64,000 bases of DNA, taken from assembly GCA_964247055.1 (NCBI GenBank), contig OZ176053.1, forward strand, positions 4,402,001 to 4,466,000. Reading direction: 5' to 3'. The position numbers and the translations under genes were made by a program. The DNA is from Paragordius varius. Its lineage: Eukaryota > Nematomorpha. The notes below the pieces were generated by a model, which had not been told where the DNA came from, did no database searches, and saw nothing but the letters and a program-made list of their open reading frames with translations. The first letter of the stretch is position 1. Each line of letters opens with the position of its first letter. Below, piece after piece: positions 46,750-58,289 of this stretch.

Positions 46750-46985
46750 ATGGAAAACACTTTCAGCTGTACAACGCCTTCTGGAAAATGTTTCAAGGGC
46801 CAAATTTTATCCTATAACGACAAATATAACTATATAATTCTAAGTATATTAAATAAATTATATTTAGAAACAAACACCAATAAAAAAAATTGCGACTTAC
46901 ATGTAATAAATTTGAATGACTGTCAATTTGACAACACTCAATTACAAAATCAAGCCGAATTACCTGTTCCCGATGTTTTAAAAGC
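46750..46985 (+). CDS. LSM12-like protein, N-terminal Lsm domain (3' exons not found)
   Basis: The first exon encodes MENTFSCTTPSGKCFKGQIL, then a beta-rich segment ending HVINLNDCQF...LPVPD. This follows the LSM12 N-terminal Sm-like domain: Cys-x-G-x2-GEV-like start, DILLINL-like strand (here DLHVINL), then a Pro-rich link. The likely donor is at about 46977 (GAT followed by GTTTTA), and a candidate acceptor at 47008 would give a 34-nt intron, but neither downstream frame leads to the anticodon-binding-like C-terminal domain. Without splicing the frame stops at 47013. LSM12 proteins bind RNA and ataxin-2. It may be truncated, or its later exons are too diverged for me to see. Confidence 0.55.
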
Positions 46986-47329
46986 AATATATATATTTTT
47001 ATCTATAGATTGAACAAAATTACAAATCTCACAAAAAATTTACCACTTAATTACGATAAACTAGATTGTCAGAAATACTTTGAATAAATATTAGAAAATA
47101 AAATTGCATTGATTGATATTTTAATAGCTAATGAATTCTTCCATATCATTTTATGGTTTTCCCAAAGCAATTAGAATTTTCTTATTTCTAATATTTTAAT
47201 TTATATTGACCAATTTATGTTAAGCTGTATTTTTTTTTGCTGCTAAATTTGCATATTATATTTTTGTGCAGCAAATTTTTTTGCCAATGTTCAACAATAT
47301 ATCAATTAGACTCACCAATATATTTTTTC

Positions 47330-47767
47330 TGGTCACCTAGTTTATGTAGGTCATTCATGCCGACATGGGAGAATCGCATTCCAGGAGAAAAAAAACCGGT
47401 AAAGTTTTAAAGACCCAAAAACTTCAGTTAACCTCTACTTATTGTAAATAGCTCAGTATTTATCCTTTTTTGTTTTATCATGGCCCTTTTAATGGATCGA
47501 TTTTTTCTTAGATAGTTTTTTAAAACAATCAGCTCAGTTTATTTAAAAATTTTGAATTTTCACTGGCGATTGCTCTTAAATGGTTTACGAATCAGTTTTA
47601 CCAAAAATCCCACATATTATAAAAATCAGCATCTTTAGGCCGACTATCTGACGCGTCTTCAGATTTCAATAAAATACCCAAGCTACTAAGGCGCTTCTTA
47701 TGCTGCCTCCAAATAAACAGCAGGCTTTCATGTGCGCTGCACAAAATAATACCACTTTTATAGACAT
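47330..47767 (-). other. Unresolved coding-like stretch
   Basis: On the minus strand an open segment reads ESLLFIWRQHKKRLSSLG and on through SEDASDSRPKDADFYNMWDF (about 47725-47610), ending at a GTAAAA. Further down another segment reads MRFSHVGMNDLHKLGDQKKY, followed by GTGAGT (about 47382-47322). Base composition is less AT-rich than the surroundings. It could be exons of a small gene divergent from C2orf69, or a decayed transposon. No start codon in frame and no family was recognised. Confidence 0.3.
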
Positions 47768-48831
47768 ATGCTCCGAACAGTTTTTATGTCATCATCATTA
47801 AAACAGATAGATATCGGTGGAACACATGCTAAATTTAATAAAATTTTAACCAATTATTCCAACAAATATTTTAATAATCTAATATATTTTGGCGGGGATG
47901 TTCAAGTAATTATTCGATTAATATATAGTATTACCAAAATGTTATGGAGTTACACAGGGATAATAAAAGATATGTCAATTGGAGCTACGAAAACGTTTAT
48001 AAAATATTAGAAACAAAATTTCCTAATCACAATATATTTTTAATTGTACCCACCATATTTTACCTTAATACATTTGCATCATTTATTAATTTTGTTCCGT
48101 GCGATAAATTTGGAATTCCATTAGTAGACAAACAGATTATAACTTTGGAAAATTGTGGTATTCTCCACTTGATTGACCTTTTAAAGAATTATTTATGCGT
48201 TAATAATGCCATCTTTTCTGATAATTATTGGAAAATTATAGGGTTTAGTAAAGGATGTATGGTACTTAACCGTTTCTTAATTGAAATATCTGCGCTAAGA
48301 AATATAAATAACTTTTTTCCCCTCATTCCCATTTATCAATTAGATTTGTCAGACGAAAAAGCATACGATATAACATCATTTATAAATAATTTAACGGATT
48401 TATTTTGGTTAGATGGAGGACATTCAGGCACTGGGAAAAATACTTGGCCAACTGACTCAACAGTTATTCAAAATTATATTTCAAATATATTTTACAATCG
48501 ATATTTATTATTATGTTCTAATCCAAATAACAATAATTTTGAATTAAATCCTTTCAATGTTCATGTTCACGTAACACCTTATCAAATAAAATGTCCAAAT
48601 CGACCCTGGATAGGAAAGGAGGAACATAAATTCCATCAATATATGAAAAAGGCTCTAAATACGGCCCAGGATATATGTAAAAAGGAAAATTCATCATATT
48701 TCTTACCATTCAATATTGATGTTAATAAACTTATAAGCAGTATAAATTTTTATCGTAAAATACATTTTGAGGATGAAAATGCGCCCTTATCTGTTGAAAA
48801 ACATTTTAAAGTGCTTGAAATATTTAAATGA
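47768..48831 (+). CDS. C2orf69: C2orf69 homologue (mitochondrial, alpha/beta-hydrolase-like), two exons
   Basis: Exons 47768-47905 and 47929-48831 joined over a 23-nt intron give about 346 residues (human 385). The join restores YFGGDVQ-YYQNVM...NWSYENV, which parallels human YFPGDVQNYHEIM...NWSLENV. Other hallmarks are GFSKGCMVLN (residues 151-160; a G-x-S-x-G nucleophile elbow), LDGGHSG, HVHVTPYQIK, RPWIGKE and the terminal VEKHFKVLEIF. The human protein is mitochondrial and loss causes a severe multisystem disorder; the enzyme activity is unknown to me. The first 15 residues (MLRTVFMSSSLKQID) could act as a targeting peptide. AATAAA lies at 48845, 13 nt past the stop. Confidence 0.95.
47906..47928 (+). 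other. 23-nt intron (C2orf69 intron 1)
   Basis: GTAATTATTC...ATATAG, inside a conserved motif. Retention changes the frame. Confidence 0.95.
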
Positions 48832-48850
48832 CTGTGTATAATTTAATAAA

Positions 48851-49669
48851 TAGTATAAAGTAGATGTTTATGATGGGATTATTATAAAACTAATAAAATA
48901 ACTTACATAGCTAGTTTTCGTTTAATTTAGTTTGCCATACGTTTTCTTTTGTGGGAATACTTAGCTCTCAATCTTGTTATGTATAATTTATATTGTCCTA
49001 TTATTGAATTTATTTAACCTGTGCGTCACAAAAATCATTATTGATACTTTTTATGTCCTCCATATATCACTTTAAAATGCTATCAACTTTATTGTCCAAA
49101 TTTTTCTGCAGCAATCCATTTTAAGAATTACTTTTAATACGTACCCTTAATTTTTCCACATTACTCTGTTTATAGTACCTTACACACAACTTTTAAAACA
49201 TTAATTTATTTTTTTTTCTTAAGGTAGGAAGTCTGGTATAAATGACTTCGTGGGCCGCATTTACAGCCCGAAAACATCCCGCGCCATCTTTTTTAAACAA
49301 GCATGTTGTCTATTTGTACACTAATTAACCACTAACAAAACATACTTTCTATAGCTGGAAACTGGAATGTAAAAGTCTTACACTACCTTTTCACTCGTGA
49401 CATATTGGGGTAGGTAGTATCCTAGAGCTCAATCTTGTAAATAAACTACTGTTTTGAGAGTTATTTTAGTTATATAATTATCAAACATTTTATCATATAC
49501 TAGATAAAAAGGCTCATTTTTTAAAGTTTTGTGACTTATAGAGTCTAAAATTGGGCTAGCTTCAAAAGGCGATTAGAACAGCTGATATTTACATCAATTT
49601 ATAACAGGTATTTCTAGTAAAATGTAACCTGAAAACTTCTTTAAGTTAATTCACATTTTTTAACCATAA
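48851..49669. other. Intergenic, no gene seen
   Basis: AT-rich; GGGCCGCATTTACAGCCCG near 49252 looks like the terminal part of a decayed hAT-type element, without a partner end. Confidence 0.35.
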
Positions 49670-49980
49670 ACATTTATTTGCTTGTTTTAAAAAATTAAAA
49701 AAATGGCGGTGAAAACGTTTAAGGATTTTAATGCAATCATATTTTTAAAAGTCTATACAAAACGCCTAAAAGGCTAAGAAAACATATTTGTAAATTTGGC
49801 TCAATAACCCAAATATTTTATAGAAGAGAATTTTTAGCCCGCACGGGGGAAAGTTGCGAAGTGGCTCGTGGTATAAAAAAGCCTTTTTTGAATGTAAGAT
49901 ATGAGAATTTTTTTGAGGTGGGCGTGCATATAGCTTATTGGGGACAGCTGTTTTTTTTCTTGACCCTGTCAATCGTTGCA
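49670..49980 (-). repeat. Interspersed repeat family B copy 5 plus adjoining repeat
   Basis: 49670-49800 (minus) matches family B (GCCTTTTAGGCG, CCGCCATTTTTTTAATT). 49836-49927 matches 157-241. The two together may be one longer element. The 92-residue minus-strand frame at 49766-50044 lies in it and is not a gene. Confidence 0.5.
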
Positions 49981-50899
49981 CAATAAAATATTTAATTTTA
50001 AAATATAAACGATTTTGAAATAAGTACTTTGATAAAAGCACCAAAAGGCGATAAAAATTTTAAATATTAGATATATACACCAGATAAACTTGAGATAAAA
50101 TTATTAAATGATAAATAAAAAATATGGATTGAAATATAAAAAACAAAGATGAACCCTTTATTTTAAAAATTTAATATTAGCAAATCAATGACATATTAAA
50201 AATTTTATCATTTTAGCAGGCCACATTTCAAAATGCGAGGCGCGCTTGAGCTAAATAATCGAATAACCACATAGAAAACATATTCGAACAAGCATTATAA
50301 ATTCTTTATTGGGTTTGGTTATTACCTTAGATAAACAAAATATAACATATGTCGTTGATTTTGGTAAAAATTATACATTTCTTTTATTTTGAAAAATTGA
50401 ATATGAAACCTATATACGTGGAACCCTTTCTAATATTTTTTAAAGATAAAACTATTTGAAGACCCAAATATATCATTTCCAATATATTCGAATGTGTAAA
50501 TCGGGTATGTTTATGCATACTTATATACCCCTAATCTCTAAAATTTTGCTTTGTTGAGCATTGAAAAAAATATAAATTATTGTTTTTCATTATGACACTT
50601 TATTTTTTGATTTTTTAACGGCAGTGGTGTTATTTGTCCTAGAGCTTAGAACTAAACCCAGTAACGAGAGCTATTATAAGCCATTTGTTTTAATTGGCTT
50701 AAAGTGAATATGATTTACATATATGCTCTCGTGGGATATTTTTCGGTTTTAGTTATTTGAAATTATGGAAAAAATGCAGCGTTCAATTAATATGAAACTA
50801 AATGAGATGTTTGATACTAGCAACTAAATTAAATATCTTTCAACTACCCTTCTATTTGAAGGTGCTAGTAATGTTGGCATCATAGAATTATATAATAAA

Positions 50900-53000
50900 C
50901 TTCTATAATTAAAGCTCTTTTATACCGTTTCCATTATGACTCAGGCCTCAGAATAATTTTGCTATAAATTAAATATAAATACCATTTTTCTGAAAAACTG
51001 TTTTTGATATCAAATTTTAGCATATATTTTCACGCAATCTCGGCATATTGGTGTTTATTTTAAGAGAACTAGCCCATTTTAGATGAACGAAAAATTGGCC
51101 TATTCGGACCCTTAAAAATATTTTTTTCAAATTAAGTTGCTTATTATACGGTGCGCAGCAAAAATTAAAGCTTTATGAATCATATGTCATTCGATTACTA
51201 ATAGATTTAGGAAAATGAATATAGATATGATATATGCGCTTACTAGAAATAAAGTTATTTCAATTATACTGTTAGCCATAATCAAAAAATCGCATTTTTC
51301 TCGCTTATTATGTCAATAAAATTATATACAATAGATGAAAACGTGTCAACTAATTTTTTTTAAATATATTATCAAAGATAATACGTTATTTCCGGATGGT
51401 TTACAAGAATATATGCTAAAAATGGCACTTGGTGTCATATTCCAATTAACTAAACTTCTTATTTTAATTTTTATATATTAATTCTATATATAGAGTTTAA
51501 ACAATTTATCATCTTAAGCTTATAGATAATTTCCACCAAAGCGGAAGCTGCATATAATTTTTACAAAACATTCAATATATATTATAAATACTTTATCGAT
51601 AAAATTCGATGCAGAAATAAGATTTATCATCTCAGATTAATAATTTTGGAATTTTTTTTACCCGTAAATATTAATTATATATTTTTCGTTCCATTTTGGC
51701 TATTATTATCGGCTTTAGGGCAAATCTCACCAAATCAAAAAATTAAATGGATCGATCTTTTTTTCTTCAAATTGCATGGAAAAGGTAGTCATAATAGATA
51801 TATTGAATGTTTGTAAAAATTGCAGCAGCTTCCGCTTTAAAAACCAGAAAATTATCTTTTTATATAAGCTTAAATTTTTCTAAGGCGATATATTTGGTAA
51901 ATTCTACAGTGTTAATATATGTTTGTTTTAATAAAAATTAAAATATTTAATTGCATAGTAACAAGTTTACTTGATTCAAATATGACGCCAAGTGCGATTT
52001 CTTAGCTTATATTCTTGCAAGCCTTTCTAGGACCCTCCAAAAAATGCACAATCTTTATTGATATTATTTTGCATTAAGAGTTTATTCTTATGCTATATTT
52101 AAACAAAGTTGACACCTTTTCATCTAATTTTAATTTTATTTGGCCTAATGTACGATGAAAATACTATTTAATTTTGGCTACCATATTAATTTTCATTACT
52201 CTGAAACGTTTAGCTATCGAATGATATATGGTTTATTAACTTTTACCTTATGATCGCCACTTTTGCCGCACAGTGTTATATGTAGCTTATATATTTTAGC
52301 TATATTTTTTGGAATAGAGCATTGAGCTTTCACCGATTTTTTTTAAAATGTGCGTAACGCCATTTTTCGACATAAAGTAGTCAACACAAAAGTGTGAATA
52401 TTTTACACTCCGATACAAAACCGCATTTCCCTCCGATTTAAATTGGACCCGGCCTGTTTAAATTCAAATCTTAATGGAACAAATTAAGACCATTGCAAAA
52501 GCTTGCATTAATACGACATTGATTCACCTAATTTTAGAAATATAGATTTTAATAAAACTTCATATTACTTAATTTATGAGACCTCAAGGTAAGAATTTAG
52601 TCATGACATATGTGCAATAGCTAAAAATAAGAATGGTGCAATATAAACCCTTCTGTTTGTATCAATATTAGATATATTTTATATATGATATTAGTAATTA
52701 TGGCTTTAAAATCAAATAAACACCATATTTTGCAAAAATTTTGTGAAATAAGAGAAAAGTAGTTGATTATGGAACATTTTCAAAACTAACTTTTATTTAA
52801 ATGTGGCTTATAATATAATTTTTATTAAGATTGTTTTTTTTCAGTAGTTTTTTTAAAATATTTGCTTGTATAATTTAGGGTTACTGAATATCAATTTTAA
52901 TCAAAGTTACAAATCACTCTTAAGAGCCAAAACCAAAAGTCCATGATAATCCTTATGCATTTTCCCATCAGAATATATTATAATCAGGAATTTTTTACAC
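50900..53000 (+). repeat. Interspersed repeat family A, copy 2
   Basis: Shares ordered blocks with the 58-60 kb region and the 7.4-8.8 kb copy: GATATCAAATTTTAGCATAT, CTCGGCATA...GTGTTTATTTTAAGAG (about 51035-51070), CCTCCGATTTAAATTGGACC..CGGCCTGTTTAAA (about 52430-52465), TTTTTCAGTAGTTTTTTTAA (about 52838) and CCAAAAGTCCATGATAATCC (about 52933). No open reading frame is present. Confidence 0.6.
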
Positions 53001-53690
53001 CTCTCCCGATTTTGGAGGCGGTGTAATATTGCATTTATTTATCGTGCGAGGGGGCTAAATATCTACTTTCCGTGCCCACATCTAAATATCAATTCTACAA
53101 AAATAATATTTTGATTTTTAAATTATATTTTTGATATATTGTGCGCTAATTATATTATCATTGAGCAATTGCCACAAAAAATAACTGTCCTATATCATTC
53201 GTGAGCATAAAGAGCATCATGGAATTAACGTTTCTTTGGGATATATTTATGTAACCAAATAGTCTGCAGTGCTCTAGTTGCCTTTATAAGATCAAAAATT
53301 ACTACAAACAGAAAATAATCTTTAAAACCAAGAAATAAATACTGATATATTTTTCTTTCATATTATATATTTGAGGATATTTTCATCCCAATTTTATCAG
53401 TTGCATTTTAAAATAATAGATTGATTAGTCTTATTAAGATTACATTATGGATACAAATGGGTCAATAATAAATATTTAAATTTAAACATGGCTTTAAATT
53501 TAAATATCCGGGTATAGATTATTTTTAATATTTTTATCAACAAACATGCTAACTAATAAAAATAATGTCAGAACTCAATTATGTTAGAAAACATATGAAA
53601 AACATATATGTATTTTATCATATTGTAACATTGTAGACGGTGTTTTCAAGGTACTTTTCGACCAATTCATAACTTTAATAATTTGACATA
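53001..53690. other. Upstream region of the CMTM gene
   Basis: 690 bp of AT-rich sequence with no recognised repeat or exon; the promoter should lie here. Confidence 0.4.
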
Positions 53691-56600
53691 ATGTCTAGTG
53701 GCCCAAGAATTGACAAAGATTATATTCGTACACAAAGTGGCATACTGAAAGTTGCTCAAATAGTATATTTTATTTTCTCCTATATATATCATTTTTAAAG
53801 AATAAAATATATTTATAACTGTATTAAATATTTTTTAGATCGTAAGCTTACTTGGATTTATTTGTTCAGCATCGAGTTGGCGATCATATTATGCAGCGGC
53901 TGGGTGGTTTGAATTCGTTTCTTTTACTGCCTTTATTATAACCCTAATTCTTCTCATTTTTTATGTACTGCGTATAATAGCCATGGGTAGACCATTATCT
54001 AATCTCCCTTGGTATATGATAGTAAGTTTTTTCCATATTTTTACAACAATTTTTTAGATTAAATAGTTAAAGCACTTCATTACCACTTTGCTAAAAAATG
54101 TTTGTTGATTTAATCGATTTTTATTAAATAATACTTTATAGTTACTAGGAATTAATAATGTTTTTTTCCCAATATATCATTTGTTATTTATTAAAAATTC
54201 AATTAATTAAAAATTGTGTACAAAAGTAAGCACCGGACTATTTATCAATTAACCGCCCATAAGTATTAATTAACATCAGTGTTTTATGAAAAAAAACATA
54301 GCTAATTGTCTCACTTTATTTTTGGTGTATTATTTATTTATAAAAATAATTTCTTGTGGCGGAACATTATGATATATTAAAATAACCACGCCCTATTATT
54401 TTTCATACCATATATTTAACATTGTGATGACAAATTTATTTGTCATGCTTAAAATTAATACTATAACGGGTGTATTTTATTTCATTTAATTGTTGCTAAA
54501 ATAATGTGTTTTATCCTTTTAGGAATTTATGTATTGTGCAATTTGGGCATTCTTCTTTCTCATCGCCTCTCTCGTTTTAGCCTTAAAGCTTGGGCGAGCT
54601 CGGGCTCTGGCCGCCGCCGCGGTAAGAAAATTATTTTATCTTATTAAAGGGTATTGTTGAATTTTTTATATTTTAATATCTTTAATCAAACAATTTCTCA
54701 TCCGTTTTAGTCTCATTTTGTGGAAACTTAATTTATTCTTAATAAAATATTTTTTTACAAAATATTACGTTAGGACTGTTTTTTTTTCATTTTCCATAAG
54801 GTAAACTTGTGCGCATTATTTTCCTAGCAAAAAGTTTTCTTCTATTTTACCCAATGATGGAGCTAATTTATAATTTTAAGACATAATTTTTCGTGAATTA
54901 ATTCGTCCGATCTCATATTTTAAAAAAGAGGTGGTATATAATTTTAAATTTGTAACGAAGAGTAAATTAGTTATAGTTATGTAATCATAAACTGTTAGAA
55001 AAAATTTTTTAAAGTGTGGGTATGAAAATAGATGTGTTTTGCTTTTTCTTCCATAAAATATAATAAATGTTAATTTCAAATACAGTCATGTATCCTTTAT
55101 TTTATAGAAAAACTATTTTCTTTCGTTAAATGGGTATAAATTTTTGGCGAATGAAAAAAACAAGAGCTCTATGGTATTAACAATATCATATTCATCAAAA
55201 TATAATAATTACCATAGATCTCTTGTTTTTTCCGTTCTCTACCAAATATAATACTCATTTAACGAAAAAAATTGATAGTATAAAGGATAGATGACTGTAA
55301 ATTAGCAAAATTATGTGGATTTACTGTATCAAAAAAATAAAATTGTTTTTACTTCAACATTTCTTAAGTTTTAGCGAATTTTGTAAACACAAACTAAAAG
55401 CTAACAAAATGTAATGTGCTTTTAATTACATTTTTTTCGATGGTCATTTTTCAATGTCATAATTTATTATGTATATTCAATACGTAAGTAATGTATGCTA
55501 TTTCTAAAATATATATATTTGCTACCATACAATAATTACTTCCTATATGCGTTCATTAATGTATAGATGTTTTTATAAAGCTGTTAATATTATTAAATAA
55601 AATATAAAAATTACAACTTTATAATCTAAATATATTTTTTGTATTTAGCTATTATATATATATAGTAGTATAAGATTCTACAAAGCAAAGCGGTTGCTTA
55701 CATATAGTTCTATTATATTTTTCTTTATTAATTATATTGTACTTTTTAAATAATATCTTATTTCTGAATTAGTTTATTTTACTATTACAAGGTTTTACAC
55801 TCAAAATTGTTTTATGGCTGAATCTATGTTGATAAAAATAGTATATAATTTTGTCCCAATATATATTTTTACTCTTCAATCTTAAACGTTAATTCATTAC
55901 CAATTATAGAAAATATTTTAGTATTTTATAATACCTTAATTTTCAAAATGATTTGAGTTTTTTAGGTTGTTGTTATAGAAATACATTATTATTTTACGTG
56001 TTTAGCGACTTTATAAAGGGCACGAAATGTGCCATATTGTTTTATATATTTATACAAATATGCCAAAAATATCAATAATACACCCTATTTGGCGTTAATA
56101 ACAATAATATGTGTTATATAACGATTAAAAAAGTATCGCCATATAAATGCTATGTTAATATCATATAAGTATAAAATAAAATTACTAATTATTTACAATT
56201 TATTAATCAATTATACCTATAAATAATAGATTAGAAAGTAAATATAATACTTGTTCAGTTTTTTTTCGCAAAATCGGGTTGATCCATATTTTTAATATTA
56301 TAACTTATAAAAAAATAAAATTTGTTCCATCTTTTCATAAAATCCGTTTATACGCACCATTAACGATTCGAATTTATCCTTAAAAAATTTAAATTCACCC
56401 TCGAACAATTCAAATTCAACCTTAAACAATTCAAATTTACCCTAAAAATAAATTGTGTTTTCGGGCTAATATAACTCATCATTAATATGATATAAATTTT
56501 TACCAGATAATTTATTATTTTTTCAGCATTAAATTAATTTTAAACAGAATATTATATATTAAAATATTAAAAATTAAAGGTAATTTTTATTTATTTTAGA

Positions 56601-57363
56601 GTGAATTTGAATTGTTGAGGGTAATTGAATTGTTGAGGGAATTTGAATTGTCCAAGGGTGAATTTAAAATAATCAAGGGTAATTTAAACTGTAAATGGAA
56701 TAATATGATTCGATACGGATCATTGTATAAATAAAACATAAAAATTTAACATATGCCATAATTTCCGAAACTGTATAGACTTATAATAGCCATAATAATT
56801 TTTAATAGCCTTTTTTAGTAGAAAATTATTTTAAGCCATATTTCAAAAAATAGCAGTTAGCCTTTTATCTATATGATATCAAATAAATCGCTTTTTTATC
56901 ATGCAATATAAGTGTCAGTATATTCCGTTTAACGAAAAATTATAATTAAGCATAACTTTGCATATTGTCAATAAGCATATTTGTATTTTAAAAAATTTAA
57001 TATCAATCAACTTCCCCGTGATGTTGGATGGATCACTTTTAGTGAAAAACAAAAAAAAGGTTTTTTTTCACATGGGCATAGAAGAAAAACTTTGTATTCA
57101 ACTATATCCATTGCATTTGAAAATAAGCAAACTTTAATTTCAAAGTACAAATTAGAAGTACGTTTCAAAATAAACATTTTTATAATTCCTGATTATAATG
57201 TAAAATATCTTGGATATAGTTTTTTGGATTCCTTGCTATGGTTTTGTACGCTTATGATGCTTTCCTTAAACTTCGACTTTGGAAATCTGGGGAAGTTCCC
57301 GCCGCAATCAGTAATGCACGATCAGGGCCCACTACAACCTCTTCTGTTACATTACCACCTTAA
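53691..57363 (+). CDS. CMTM/CKLF-like MARVEL-domain tetraspan membrane protein, four exons
   Basis: Exons 53691-53762, 53839-54021, 54523-54621, 57220-57363, all in phase 0, give 165 residues. Exon 1 carries the family opening YIRTQSGILKVAQI. Exons 2-4 give four membrane segments (about 20-37, 46-68, 87-108, 117-130). Conserved features include GWFEFVSFTAF and the last-helix motif FFGFLAMVLYAYDAFLK-x-R-x-WKSGE, typical of animal MARVEL proteins. The last about 25 residues form a short cytoplasmic tail. MARVEL proteins act in membrane apposition and vesicle traffic. Intron 3 (2.6 kb) carries two inverted-repeat elements. The exact orthologue is uncertain (CMTM4/6/8 or a singles-bar-like protein). 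Confidence 0.93.
55083..55297. mobile_element. 215-bp inverted-repeat element, CAGTCATG family
   Basis: Ends CAGTCATGTATCC and GGATAGATGACTG, each flanked by TA. The arms are about 95 bp and include TTTCGTTAAATGGGTAT and AAACAAGAGCTCTATGGTAT. Clearly related to the 859 bp foldback at 27081, which shares the ends and the CAAGAG..TATGGTATTA block. Confidence 0.85.
56370..56700. repeat. Foldback element FB3 with tandem-repeat arms
   Basis: Left array 56370-56445 (AATTCAAATTCAACCTTAAA and variants), middle with AAATTGTGTTTTCGGGCTAA and ACTCATCATTAATATGATAT, right array 56598-56695 inverted. Same family and orientation as FB2. It lies in intron 3 of the CMTM gene. Confidence 0.8.
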
Positions 57364-58108
57364 ATAATTTTTATTTTACATTTTCAATTGAACCTTTTTT
57401 TGATTTCTTTCATTATTTAAACTATTAATTAAAAATCTATTTGTTATTTAAAATCCACTTTATCACCTTTAATGTGACATGGAGTTAAGTGCAACCAACC
57501 ATTCTCTGCGGCCTTATCATATCTCAACAATGCATGAATCAAACTTTAATGCAATTTAGTTATTATTGTAAAAAATGTGTGTATAACGATTCCGTCCAAT
57601 ATATTAACCATTTCCAACTATGTTAGGGTTATTTGTAAATGAACACCATATTCAAAAAATTAATTACATTATATATGTATTTTTTTATGTGATTATTTAT
57701 CATTTGATTTATTTAAATAATTATCAAATAGTTATTTTTTAAGTTAACAAAGATATCCGGTTCTTAGTTTTGTGAATATAGTCCATATTAATGTTACATA
57801 TCCAAACTAATATTATATTGTATGAAAGTTTAAATCATGGAAAATTATTTTTAATACTAATATATTTACTATATATATTTAATTGATATTGTAATCACTT
57901 TTTCAAATATAATTATTATCTATATACACGTCATATATTTTTCATCCTAATAAATTTTATTGATATTTATTTGATTTTTTCTCAGAACAAATTCATTAAA
58001 TTAACTGATATATTTGTTTGTGATCGATATGCTATCAGATTGGCTTTTATATGGAAAAGACGGTCAATTTAACTTTACACAGTGTCCACCAAATAATTTA
58101 CTTATATA
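57364..58108. other. 3' flank of the CMTM gene
   Basis: AT-rich. No canonical AATAAA close to the stop, no exon and no repeat recognised. Confidence 0.4.
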
Positions 58109-58280
58109 CAGTAGCGTAGGAGTAAAAGATTGTTAGTGCAAAATAGAATAAAAAAATGTTTTTTTTTGAAAAAACAATCCTAGTTGTAAGTACACATACG
58201 TATAATATCCCCTTGTTTTGTTAAAAAAACAATTTTTTATACTATTATGGACTAATATTGTTTTACTCCATACGCTACTG
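58109..58280. mobile_element. 172-bp MITE with CAGTAGCGTA ends
   Basis: Begins CAGTAGCGTAGGAGTAAAA and ends TTTTACTCCATACGCTACTG (inverted, one or two mismatches), flanked on both sides by TATA, consistent with TA target-site use (Tc1/mariner/pogo type). No coding capacity. Confidence 0.85.
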
Positions 58281-58289
58281 TATACATAT

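Noticed and set aside
49766-50044. 92-residue minus-strand frame
   Set aside because: It runs through repeat family B and the repeat shared with 157-241; no protein similarity.
56981-57219. Frame reading into CMTM exon 4 from upstream (128 residues)
   Set aside because: It reads exon 4 in the wrong frame; the AG at 57218-57219 gives the conserved MARVEL last helix in phase with exon 3.
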